64,000 nt of DNA. Origin: Streptomyces sp. NBC_01381. GTDB taxonomy: Bacteria; Actinomycetota; Actinomycetes; Streptomycetales; Streptomycetaceae. Of the stretch, positions 33,564-41,093 are shown in pieces. The position numbers were made by a program, and so were the translations under genes. Numbering within the stretch: position 1 is the stretch's first letter; each line of letters opens with the position of its first letter. Under the pieces are notes generated by a model that made no database searches, was not told the DNA's origin, and saw nothing but the letters and a program-made list of their open reading frames with translations. The stretch lies in NCBI RefSeq assembly GCF_026340305.1, contig NZ_JAPEPI010000002.1, positions 3,100,001 through 3,164,000 on the forward strand. The letters are read 5' to 3'.

Positions 33564-34865
33564 ATGGTTTCCAGGGCAGTTGAGTCCACCGTCATTCAGT
33601 CCGTCACCGCCCGCAGGGTGCTCGACAGCCGGGGCAACCCCACCGTCGAGGCCGATGTCCTTCTCGTCGACGGATCCCTCGGCCGCGCCGCGGTCCCGTC
33701 CGGCGCCTCCACCGGCGCACGCGAAGCGGTGGAGCTGCGCGACGGGGATCCCGGGCGCTGGCACGGCAAGGGCGTCGACCGTGCGGTGGCCCACGTCAAC
33801 GGCGACATCGCGTCCGCGGTCGTGGGGCGCGACGCCGACGACCAGGCCGGTCTCGATGCCGCGCTCGTCGCACTCGACGGTACGGCGGACAAGTCCCGCC
33901 TCGGCGCCAACGCACTCCTCGGCGTCTCCCTCGCCGCCGCCAAGGCCGCCGCGGCGGCCCACCGTCAGCCCCTCTACCGCTACCTCGGCGGGGCCGACGC
34001 CCGTCTTCTCCCGCTGCCGATGATGAACATCATCAACGGCGGCGCCCACGCCGACAACCCGCTGGACTTCCAGGAGTTCATGATCGCTCCGGTGGGCGCG
34101 GCGACCTTCGCCGAAGCCGTCCGCATGGGATCCGAGGTCTTTCACACGCTCCGCCGCGACCTGCTGTCCGCCGGGCACGCCACGGGCGTCGGCGACGAGG
34201 GTGGCTTCGCGCCCGCGCTGCGCACGGCGGAGGAGGCACTCGACTTCGTCATGGCGGCCATCGACCGCACCGGATACCGGCCCGGCACGGACATCGGCCT
34301 TGTCATGGACCCGGCCTCGTCGGAGTTCTTCCAGGACGGTACGTATGTGTACGCGGGCGAGGGCGTGTGCCGTACGCCCACCGAGCACGTCGACTACTTG
34401 GCCAAGCTGATCGACGCGTACCCGGTCGTCTCCATCGAGGACCCGATGGCCGAGGACGACCTGGACGGCTGGCGTGAGCTGACCGCCCGCGTCGGCGACC
34501 GCTGCCAGCTCACCGGCGACGACGTGTTCTGCACCAACGAGGATCTGCTGCGCGAGGGCATCCGCACCGGCGTCGGCAACTCCGTCCTGGTCAAGGTCAA
34601 CCAGATCGGCACCCTCACCGAAGCCCTCGCCACGGTCGCCACCGCGCACCGTGCGGGTTGGACCGTCGTCATGTCGCACCGCTCCGGCGAGACGGAGGAC
34701 ACCACCATCGCGGACCTGGCGGTGGCGACGGGCTGCGGTCAGATAAAGACCGGGTCACTGTCCCGGTCCGACCGTACGGCGAAGTACAACCAACTCATCA
34801 GGATCGAGGAGGAGTTGGGCGCGTCGGCGCGGTACGCGGGCGGAGCGGCACTGCACCGCTTCTGA
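33564..34865 (+). CDS. eno: Enolase (phosphopyruvate hydratase)
   Basis: 433 residues, full length. Enolase blocks are intact: ARRVLDSRGNPTVEADV, VPSGASTGAREAVELRD, GANALLGVSLA, MMNIINGGAHADNPLDFQEF, the metal ligands in IEDPMAEDD and LTGDDVF, and the signature VLVKVNQIGTLTEA with SHRSGETED. It interconverts 2-phosphoglycerate and phosphoenolpyruvate in the cytoplasm. It is isolated from glycolytic genes and paired with marR, so it is probably an extra, regulated copy and not the housekeeping enolase. AAGGA precedes the ATG. Confidence 0.95.
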   Translation: MVSRAVESTVIQSVTARRVLDSRGNPTVEADVLLVDGSLGRAAVPSGASTGAREAVELRDGDPGRWHGKGVDRAVAHVNGDIASAVVGRDADDQAGLDAALVALDGTADKSRLGANALLGVSLAAAKAAAAAHRQPLYRYLGGADARLLPLPMMNIINGGAHADNPLDFQEFMIAPVGAATFAEAVRMGSEVFHTLRRDLLSAGHATGVGDEGGFAPALRTAEEALDFVMAAIDRTGYRPGTDIGLVMDPASSEFFQDGTYVYAGEGVCRTPTEHVDYLAKLIDAYPVVSIEDPMAEDDLDGWRELTARVGDRCQLTGDDVFCTNEDLLREGIRTGVGNSVLVKVNQIGTLTEALATVATAHRAGWTVVMSHRSGETEDTTIADLAVATGCGQIKTGSLSRSDRTAKYNQLIRIEEELGASARYAGGAALHRF

Positions 34866-35039
34866 CGAACTGCGGCGCCTTTTCGCCCTGGGGGCGGTGG
34901 GTATGCGCCGTACTTCCGTATACGGCTTCGTACGGGTGGCACAGGGACTTCAGAACTCCGGACCGGAATGGCGAACTTGAAGGGGGCAAGGGGGCGCGAG
35001 CGGCCTTGAGGTTTTCGGGCCTGGTTGGTGAGCAGTCGT
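34866..35039. other. Interval after eno without recognisable gene
   Basis: No gene seen. It contains CTTCAGAACTCCG, a 13-mer also found just upstream of the tRNA-Pro fragment near 15774. Confidence 0.4.
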
Positions 35040-35274
35040 CGACGCCGATCACGAAGGGCACCCGGCCGGTGGGAAGTGAGATACGCAACAGAGTGCGCAG
35101 GGCCGTGCGGGGTGGCAATCCCACGGCGAACAGCGTTGGCAGACGTGCACGCGCCCTGACCACGCCCCGCACTCCGGGCGGACCGCGGTCTCCTTCGGCG
35201 TCGACCACATCCTCGATGGCCGGTGGAGACAGCCCTGAAAACACCATCTGCACAGGCTCGTTGACATTCATCAC
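35040..35274 (-). pseudogene. ISL3-family transposase remnant
   Basis: The minus strand reads VFSGLSPPAIEDVVDAEGD (ISL3 N-terminus), then in another frame RPECGAWSGRVHVCQR (zinc-finger part), then LPPRTALRTLLRISLPTGRV with PFVIGVDD (start of the DDE domain). Blocks are in the right order but out of frame with large deletions between them. Confidence 0.6.
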
Positions 35275-35281
35275 ATGGATG
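35265..35281. promoter_or_regulatory. Third copy of the CATyCA-n5-TGGATG palindrome
   Basis: CATTCATCACATGGATG lies inside the longer imperfect palindrome 35262-35284 (9 of 10 arm positions pair). It matches the other two copies at the arms. Confidence 0.4.
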
Positions 35282-35483
35282 TCAGCGAGCCCTCGTGGAT
35301 CTTCGCAACCACCGACTGCGAGACAGGGCCGTTGACTTGGACAGCCCGCCGGCCGAAACGCTGAGCTTGATACGGATGAGGATTTGGGCGCGCCAGGACA
35401 TTACGACACGACTGGGCGCAGGTTGGCCCCAGGGCCTGGCATAGGCGTTCCGATATGACGATCCGTCAATATACCTGAGTGGT

Positions 35484-35597
35484 ATGATCATGGCGCTTGT
35501 CGAGCGGATGTTCACCCCCCATGAAACGCCCGCGGCAAGGGCGACCCGGGCGGCGCATGCGACCGCCGTCGAGGGGCTCGCGGGCAGGTTCCAGTAA
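35484..35597 (+). CDS. Hypothetical 37-residue small ORF upstream of the conservon
   Basis: ATG to TAA encoding a peptide that begins MIMALVERMFTPHETPAARA. A small inverted repeat (ATACC-n5-GGTAT, 35471-35485) overlaps its start. No convincing ribosome-binding site or homology is visible; it could equally be a remnant of a larger gene. The ~200 bases before it, back to the ISL3 remnant, hold no gene I recognise. Confidence 0.3.
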   Translation: MIMALVERMFTPHETPAARATRAAHATAVEGLAGRFQ

Positions 35598-35609
35598 CTG
35601 GACTCCAGT
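35597..35609. promoter_or_regulatory. Palindrome directly upstream of the conservon
   Basis: ACTGGACTCCAGT is a perfect 13-bp palindrome 17 bases before the first conservon start codon. It could be an operator near the transcription or translation start. Confidence 0.35.
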
Positions 35610-35626
35610 CAGTTGAAGAGAGTCAT

Positions 35627-36817
35627 ATGACGAACTACTTGCAGGATCCGGCGGTCTGGGCTTTGACTGCCGGCGTCCCTGCTGCGGCCACTCTCGTTGT
35701 GCGCCAGCGTAGGGCGATCAGAGCTTTACGTCAGGAGAGACAGCAGTCTGAGGCGTCCAACGCCGACCTGCGAAGCCAGTACGCCGCCCTTGAAGCCAGT
35801 CTCGTCGAACTGCGCAGCAGTTACGACGAGATTGTTCGGCAGGCCAAGGAGGAGGCGGAGAACGCGACGAAGACCGTACTGAAGTCCGCGATGCGGACAC
35901 TCCAGGGTCTCGCCGCGGAGCAGCAGAAGGCCATCTCCCAGTTGCAGCAGAAGTACGGCGACTCAGCCGTTCTGCGGGACATGCTGGACATCGACCACAT
36001 GAACAGTCAATTCGGCAGACGCGCGCAGTCCATAGCCGTGCTGTGTCAGGGTTGGCTCGGCAGACAGCGGGACCCGGCGTCGGTCTATGACGTGATCCGC
36101 AGCGCTCAGGGAAGGATCCGTCACTTCCCGCGGGTCGAGATTCTTTCGCAGATCAATTTCGCCGTGACCAGCAGGGCGGTCGAGCCGGTCGCGCTCGCAG
36201 TCGCCGAATTGCTCGACAATGCCACGAGCTATTCGGCGCCTGAAACCGTGGTCGAGATCAACGTGCGGACGGTGCCGAGCGGCATCTGCATCGTGATCGA
36301 CGACGCGGGTGTCGGGATGAACGAGGAGGAGAAGACCCACGCCTCGTCCCTCCTGTCGGGTGCACGTGCGGCCAGCGTCAGCGATCTCGGCAACCCGCCG
36401 CAGTTCGGCTTCGCGGTGATCGGCGCCTTGTGTGCTCGCTACGACTTCAGCGTGACGGTCGACACCGCCTCTCCCTACGGTGGCGTTCGCGCGGTGGTTC
36501 TCCTCCCGAAGGACCTGCTTACCAGCATGCCGGAGCCGAAGCCCACCGCTGCCCCGACGGACCCGGTCTCGAACGGGAGTGAGCCGGAGGCGCCGGCGAC
36601 CACGGCCGACGGGCTGCCCAAACGCAGGCGCAAGCGGACCATGAGTGTGGTGCCGAGCGGCGAGCCCCCCGCCCGCCAGCCCGCTCGTTCGAGCAGTGAG
36701 ACGGCATCGATCCTCGGTGCCTTCCAGCGCGGCACCGAGCACGGCAGGACCACGCTGCCGGACCTCGAGGACCAGCCGGGCCACGCCGACGCACGCAAAG
36801 GACCTGACGCCCCGTGA
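35627..36817 (+). CDS. cvnA: Conservon protein A: sensor histidine kinase-like ATPase
   Basis: 396 residues. One N-terminal membrane helix (VWALTAGVPAAATLVV), a long coiled coil (~30-85), then a HATPase_c domain with N-box AVAELLDNATSYSAPE, G1 DDAGVGM and a G2-like FGFAVIGALCARYD. The C-terminal ~90 residues are Pro/Ser-rich and disordered. Conservon A proteins act as membrane sensors that associate with partners B-D in a G-protein-like complex at the membrane. Codon 34 is TTA, predicting bldA dependence. The stop overlaps the next gene by 4 bp. A phosphoacceptor His cannot be assigned with confidence. Confidence 0.9.
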   Translation: MTNYLQDPAVWALTAGVPAAATLVVRQRRAIRALRQERQQSEASNADLRSQYAALEASLVELRSSYDEIVRQAKEEAENATKTVLKSAMRTLQGLAAEQQKAISQLQQKYGDSAVLRDMLDIDHMNSQFGRRAQSIAVLCQGWLGRQRDPASVYDVIRSAQGRIRHFPRVEILSQINFAVTSRAVEPVALAVAELLDNATSYSAPETVVEINVRTVPSGICIVIDDAGVGMNEEEKTHASSLLSGARAASVSDLGNPPQFGFAVIGALCARYDFSVTVDTASPYGGVRAVVLLPKDLLTSMPEPKPTAAPTDPVSNGSEPEAPATTADGLPKRRRKRTMSVVPSGEPPARQPARSSSETASILGAFQRGTEHGRTTLPDLEDQPGHADARKGPDAP

Positions 36818-37215
36818 GTACTGATCTGTCCTGGATGCTCGAGAGTGCCCTGGAGATTCCCGGGGCCCTGCATGCGGTTCTGGTCTCCGGCGACGGGCTG
36901 CCGATGTCCCGTACTTCGGGGCTCGGTCGCGATTCGGCCGACAAGGTCGCCGCCGCGATGAGCGGAGTGCATTCTCTCAGCCGCTCCCTCGGGTTCTTCT
37001 GTGACGACGACAGCCTGCAGTGGCGTCAGACGCTGGTCGAGTTCGACGGCGGCTGGGTCTTCCTCGTCTCCGCGGGGACGGGCGCCTACCTCGCGGTCGC
37101 GGCGAACCTCGACGTCGACATGGCCGACATCACCTTCCGCATGCAGCAGCTCGTCGGCCAGCTGGGCAAGGAACTGACGACACCACCCCGCGAAGACATC
37201 GGCCATCGCCGATGA
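36814..37215 (+). CDS. cvnB: Conservon protein B: roadblock/LC7 domain protein
   Basis: 133 residues, one roadblock/LC7 domain (LSWMLESALEIPGALHAVLV, SGDGLPMSRTSGLGRDSADK, YLAVAANLDVDMADITFRMQ). Roadblock proteins act as GTPase-activating or scaffold partners of small GTPases; in conservons they pair with the D protein. GTG start with 4-bp overlap to cvnA, and 4-bp overlap at its end to cvnC. Confidence 0.93.
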   Translation: MSTDLSWMLESALEIPGALHAVLVSGDGLPMSRTSGLGRDSADKVAAAMSGVHSLSRSLGFFCDDDSLQWRQTLVEFDGGWVFLVSAGTGAYLAVAANLDVDMADITFRMQQLVGQLGKELTTPPREDIGHRR

Positions 37216-37595
37216 CCGACCAAGACCTCCCTGAGCCCGAACTCGAATCGGGCCACTTAGTCCGGCCCTATGTCATCACCGGCGGGCGGGATCTTCCCGG
37301 CGAGAACCAGTTTGCGCTCATTACTCTCGTCACGACGGCCGCCGACCAGCGGCAGCGTCCCGCTCGGCTCTCTCCCGAAGAGCAGCAGGTCCTCGAGATG
37401 TGCGCGGGCGGCTACCTCTCCGTCGCCGAGATCGCCGGGCACACCCATCTCCCCCTGGGCGTGCTCAAAGTCCTTCTCAGCTCCCTCGCAGAGGGCGGCT
37501 ACCTGCTGACCCGCGCGCCGGTGCCCCAGGCTCGCCTGGTCGACAAAGAACTCTTGCAGGAGGTGCTGGATGGTCTCAAGGCCCGCCTTGGATGA
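37212..37595 (+). CDS. cvnC: Conservon protein C: DUF742 protein
   Basis: 127 residues, DUF742 with a winged-helix-like fold (LVRPYVITGGRDLPGENQFA, EEQQVLEMCAGGYLSVAEIA, HLPLGVLKVLLSSLAEGGYL). It is the usual third member of the conservon complex, of unknown biochemical role. Codon 16 is TTA. Its 3' end overlaps the GTPase gene by 26 bp. Confidence 0.93.
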   Translation: MTDQDLPEPELESGHLVRPYVITGGRDLPGENQFALITLVTTAADQRQRPARLSPEEQQVLEMCAGGYLSVAEIAGHTHLPLGVLKVLLSSLAEGGYLLTRAPVPQARLVDKELLQEVLDGLKARLG

Positions 37596-38175
37596 TGACG
37601 CCTACGTACGGCGCGGCGCGGAGCAGACCGCTGTGAAGATCCTGGTCGTCGGACACTTCGCTGTCGGCAAGACCACACTCATCAGCACGCTCTCCGAGAT
37701 CAGCCCGCTGTCCACCGAGGAGAGCATGACGCGCGTCTCCGAGACCGTGGACGATCTCAAGGGGGTGCGGGGCAAGACCACCACCACGGTCGCCCTGGAC
37801 TTCGGACGGCTGACGCTCAGCGACCGCGTGGTGCTCTATCTGTTCGGCACCCCGGGACAACAGCGGTTCGTCAACCTCTGGGAAGACATGGCCCGCGGCG
37901 CCCTGGGAGCCCTGGTCCTGGTCGACCCCGAGCGGCTGTCGGACTCGTTCGCCGTCATGGACCTGATCGAGGAACACGGCCTCGACTACGCCATCGCCAT
38001 CAACCACTTCGACGGTACTCCGGCGCGTACAGAGGCGGCAGTGCGCGAAGCGCTCGACCTGCTGCCCGATACCCCGGTCGTCGTCATGGACGCGCGGGAC
38101 CAGAGATCGTCGACAGACGCACTGATCACGCTAGTTCGCCACCTACAGCAACGCGCCGCCCTGGAGCACGCATGA
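37570..38175 (+). CDS. cvnD: Conservon protein D: Ras-like small GTPase
   Basis: 201 residues. P-loop GHFAVGKTT, switch region with TTTTVALDFG, a G3 variant FGTPGQQRF and a G4 variant NHFD (in place of NKxD) are visible, as in other bacterial conservon GTPases. It probably binds GTP and cycles with the roadblock partner. AGGAGG is well spaced before the ATG at 37570, which lies inside cvnC. The stop overlaps the P450 start by 4 bp. Confidence 0.93.
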   Translation: MVSRPALDDDAYVRRGAEQTAVKILVVGHFAVGKTTLISTLSEISPLSTEESMTRVSETVDDLKGVRGKTTTTVALDFGRLTLSDRVVLYLFGTPGQQRFVNLWEDMARGALGALVLVDPERLSDSFAVMDLIEEHGLDYAIAINHFDGTPARTEAAVREALDLLPDTPVVVMDARDQRSSTDALITLVRHLQQRAALEHA

Positions 38176-39518
38176 CCACCGCCCCCGTCCCGCCACCCGG
38201 CTGCCCCGCGCACGACAGCGGTCAGCCGGTCCCCCTCCACACGGCACAGTTCGCCGCCGACCCGCATGCCTTCTACGCGTACATGCGCCATCACGGACCC
38301 GCTACGCCCGTCGAGCTCGCTCCCGGAGTGGAAGCGACCCTGGTGACGGACTACGGCGCGGCGCTCGATCTGCTGCAGAATCCGGCGGTCTTCCGTAAGG
38401 ACCCACACGGCTGGCAAGCCCTCAGTGAAGGACGGATACCCGCCGACAGCCCGGTCCTTCCCCTGCTCGCCCCGCGGCCCAACTGCATGTTCACCGACGG
38501 CGCCCCCCACTTGCGGCTGCGCCAGGCCGTCACCGACAGTCTGGCCCGGATCAGCGACATCCAGCTGAGCCGGAACGTCGAGCGGGTCGCCGAGTATCTC
38601 ATCGCCCAGTTCAGCGCCCGCGGTTCGGCTGACCTGCTCAACGACTACGCCAAGCCGTTTCCCCTGTTCATGTTCAACGAACTCTTCGGCTGCCCGCCGG
38701 AGATCGGTGACCGGGTGATGTTCGGCATCGGCGGCATGTTCGACGGCGTCAACGCGGAACAGGCCAACCAGGTGCTCGTCCAGGCCGTCGGTGAACTGGT
38801 CGCCCTGAAGCGGGACCAGCCGGGCGAGGACGTCACCTCCTGGCTGATGGAGCATCCCGCGCAGCTGAACGACATGGAAATGGTTCACCAGCTCGTGCTG
38901 CTTCTCGGCGCCGGTGCCGAGCCGCTGCGCGGCCTCCTCGGCAACACGCTGCACCACGTGTTCACCAACGAACGTTTCGCGCGCAGCGGACTGCTGGACG
39001 AAGCTCTCGACGACACCCTGTGGCGCAATCCGCCCATGGCCAACTACGCGCCCCACTATCCGGCCGTGGACACGGATGTGGCCGGTCACAAGGTCCGCGC
39101 CGGAGAGCTGGTGATGGTGAGCTTCGCAGCCGCCAACGCCTCTCTGGCGGACCAGGCCGGCAGCAATCGTTCTCACCTCGCCTGGAGTGCCGGCCCGCAC
39201 GCGTGCCCCTCCAAGGACCCCGCCCGGCTCATCACCCTGACGGCCATCGAGCACCTGCTCAACGAACTGCCCGACGTCGAACTCGCGGTCCCGGAGGAAA
39301 GCCTGGCCTGGCGGCCCGGCCCGTTCAACCGGGCATTGGCGCAGCTTCCCGTCCGGTTCGGCCCCGTCAAACCACGCGCTTCGGCACAGCCACAGACACA
39401 GCAGCCGGAGACACCCCGACAGCCCCAGGCGCCCCAGCGTTCGGTGCCGAGCACCGAACAGGGCAACGCCAAGCGCCCCGGGCGGTGGAGCGCCTTCCTC
39501 ACCTGGCTGCAGGGGTGA
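38172..39518 (+). CDS. Conservon-associated cytochrome P450 (CYP157-like, lacks ExxR)
   Basis: 448 residues. The heme region WSAGPHACPSK supplies the thiolate Cys345. The K-helix reads EALDDTLWRNPP: where ExxR should be, residues 280-283 are DDTL, so the otherwise universal Arg is lost. EXXR-less P450s are known from the CYP157 family, whose genes sit in conservons, and the I-helix LLLGAGAEP also fits. A Pro/Gln-rich tail (~60 residues) ends the protein. It overlaps cvnD by 4 bp, so is probably part of the same complex or regulon. Catalytic activity and substrate are uncertain; a sensory heme role is possible. Confidence 0.88.
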   Translation: MTTAPVPPPGCPAHDSGQPVPLHTAQFAADPHAFYAYMRHHGPATPVELAPGVEATLVTDYGAALDLLQNPAVFRKDPHGWQALSEGRIPADSPVLPLLAPRPNCMFTDGAPHLRLRQAVTDSLARISDIQLSRNVERVAEYLIAQFSARGSADLLNDYAKPFPLFMFNELFGCPPEIGDRVMFGIGGMFDGVNAEQANQVLVQAVGELVALKRDQPGEDVTSWLMEHPAQLNDMEMVHQLVLLLGAGAEPLRGLLGNTLHHVFTNERFARSGLLDEALDDTLWRNPPMANYAPHYPAVDTDVAGHKVRAGELVMVSFAAANASLADQAGSNRSHLAWSAGPHACPSKDPARLITLTAIEHLLNELPDVELAVPEESLAWRPGPFNRALAQLPVRFGPVKPRASAQPQTQQPETPRQPQAPQRSVPSTEQGNAKRPGRWSAFLTWLQG

Positions 39519-39638
39519 AGCCGGGCAACGCGATGTGACGCAGGAGACACATGAGGTAATTGCTAGTTGCATGAAGGCTGAATCGCCGGGGTAGGACCAC
39601 GCGGACTGTCTGGGTTGTCACACGGTGAAGGAGAGACA

Positions 39639-39872
39639 GTGGAGCCCCACGGCATACCCGCCCATCCATCTGCGGCTCGGCCACCCCGGAGGGATTCGCC
39701 TTTCAGACGAAATGCCGTGCCCATAGGCGCTGAGCTCGATGGAGAACAAGGTCGGATACCCGCCTCTCCCGGCGGGTATCTTTTTGCCTCCTCGCTCACC
39801 GGCAGGCCGCCTGCGGGGGTGCTGCCGACGCGCGACGGATCCCGGCGCCGAGCGCTGCTGGGGGCGCGGTGA
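39639..39872 (+). CDS. Leader ORF of 77 residues, coupled to the prenyltransferase gene
   Basis: A GTG with a strong ribosome-binding site (AAGGAGAG) opens a frame that begins MEPHGIPAHPSAARPPRRDS and ends 4 bp inside the prenyltransferase gene (GTGA overlap). A terminator hairpin lies in the middle of the ORF. The peptide is Arg/Pro-rich with several PP pairs and has no recognisable domain. The excellent initiation region and exact coupling argue for translation. Its start codons (MEPHGI) resemble those of the downstream tryptophanase (MEPYRI), possibly by coincidence. The ~120 bases between the P450 stop and this ORF show no other gene. Confidence 0.45.
   Translation: MEPHGIPAHPSAARPPRRDSPFRRNAVPIGAELDGEQGRIPASPGGYLFASSLTGRPPAGVLPTRDGSRRRALLGAR
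39755..39785 (+). terminator. Intrinsic terminator inside the leader ORF, candidate attenuator
   Basis: GATACCCGCC, a 6-nt loop and GGCGGGTATC form a perfect 10-bp stem followed at once by TTTTT, a rare T-tract in this GC-rich genome. It stands 84 bases before the prenyltransferase start. It can end conservon transcription, or act as an attenuator if translation of the overlapping leader ORF melts the hairpin. Confidence 0.8.
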
Positions 39873-41032
39873 GTGCGCTCCTGATGCCCGACTCCGCGTC
39901 GGCATCCGCCGCCGGATCCAACAGAACAACGCTCGGCGAACACGTCCTGGGCCAACTGCTGCGCCTGGCCCCCATCGCCGGGCTGACGGACGCGGACACG
40001 CGCACGTACGGCCAGGTCCTGATGGACTCCCTGGCGGACACCGCGCACCGGCCGTTGACTCTGCCGCCGGCCTCGCTCAGCTTCATCTCCGATGACCACA
40101 CCCCGGTCGAGTTCTCCCTCGCCTTCACCCCGGATGCCGCTCCGACCCTGCGGATGCTGGTGGAACCCGGTTGCGCTTCCGGTGACATGGCCGAGAGCGG
40201 TCGTGTCGGTCTGAAGGTCATCCGTGAGATGGCCGACCGGTGGAATTTCTCCACCGCTCAACTCGACGTCTTGGAAGACCTCCTCTTCCCGGATGCCGCG
40301 GAGGGGCCGATGGCTCTCTGGTACGCGCTGGATCTGCGTCCCGGAGGAATACCCGGGGTCAAGGTCTATCTGAACCCCTCCGTCGACGGCCCCGAGAACG
40401 CGGCCCGGACAGTGCGGGAAGCGCTGTACCGACTCGGCCACGCCGACGCGTTCGCAGCGCTTCCCGACGGGGCGGGCTACCCCTTCATCGCCCTCGACCT
40501 GGGCAGTTGGGCGACGCCTCGCGCCAGGGTGTACGTCAAGCATCCCCGCATGTCCGCAGACGATGCTGTCACGGTGAGCCGTACCGCGCCCGACCTGGCG
40601 GAAGACCAGGTCAGATCCTTCTTCCGGCTGGCCGCAGAATCGGTCCCACTGCCCGGTCGGAAGGCCGGAGAGAGCCCGCGGTTACTACGGCGGCCCGCGC
40701 TCACCTGTCATGCCTTCACTGACAGAGAGACCGCCTCACCGAGCGGCTTTACGCTGCACATTCCCGTCCGGGACTACGTCCGCGACGACGAGGAGGCCCT
40801 CGCCCGGGCTACGGCCCTGCTGACCCACTTCGGCATGGACGCATCAGCTCTCCGCCGAGCCCTGGCCGCCCTCACCTCCCGGGAACTCACCGACGGCGTC
40901 GGGCTGATCGCCTACCTGGCCCTCGCGCATCAGCAGCACCGGCAGCCCCGCGTCACCGTCTACCTCTCCTCCGAGGCGTACGCGGTCCGCCCGCCGCCGT
41001 CCCTGCCCCCGCGGGAATCAAGCGCCCCCTAA
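39869..41032 (+). CDS. Aromatic (indole/tryptophan) prenyltransferase, DMATS family
   Basis: 387 residues, the size of bacterial DMATS enzymes with an ABBA barrel. Characteristic blocks: PVEFSLAFTPDAAPTLRMLV, MALWYALDLRPGGIPGVKVY, FIALDLGSWATPRARVYVKH, LTCHAFTDRET and PRVTVYLSSEAY, which carry the basic and Tyr residues that hold the prenyl diphosphate. It should attach a dimethylallyl group to tryptophan or an indole; the ring position cannot be read from sequence. The GTG start overlaps the leader ORF. Codon 272 is TTA (40682-40684), so translation likely needs the bldA tRNA. The downstream tryptophanase supports a prenylindole product, as in the known IptA-type pathways. Confidence 0.85.
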   Translation: MSALLMPDSASASAAGSNRTTLGEHVLGQLLRLAPIAGLTDADTRTYGQVLMDSLADTAHRPLTLPPASLSFISDDHTPVEFSLAFTPDAAPTLRMLVEPGCASGDMAESGRVGLKVIREMADRWNFSTAQLDVLEDLLFPDAAEGPMALWYALDLRPGGIPGVKVYLNPSVDGPENAARTVREALYRLGHADAFAALPDGAGYPFIALDLGSWATPRARVYVKHPRMSADDAVTVSRTAPDLAEDQVRSFFRLAAESVPLPGRKAGESPRLLRRPALTCHAFTDRETASPSGFTLHIPVRDYVRDDEEALARATALLTHFGMDASALRRALAALTSRELTDGVGLIAYLALAHQQHRQPRVTVYLSSEAYAVRPPPSLPPRESSAP

Positions 41033-41093
41033 GCAGGGGCGCGGCATCACAGGCCACGTATCAAGCACACGTAGAGCAAAAGGAAGAACGTAA

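Noticed and set aside
39755..39785. Classical tryptophan attenuation by a Trp-rich leader peptide
   Set aside because: The leader ORF has no Trp run before the hairpin, so a Trp-starvation mechanism of the E. coli type is not supported.
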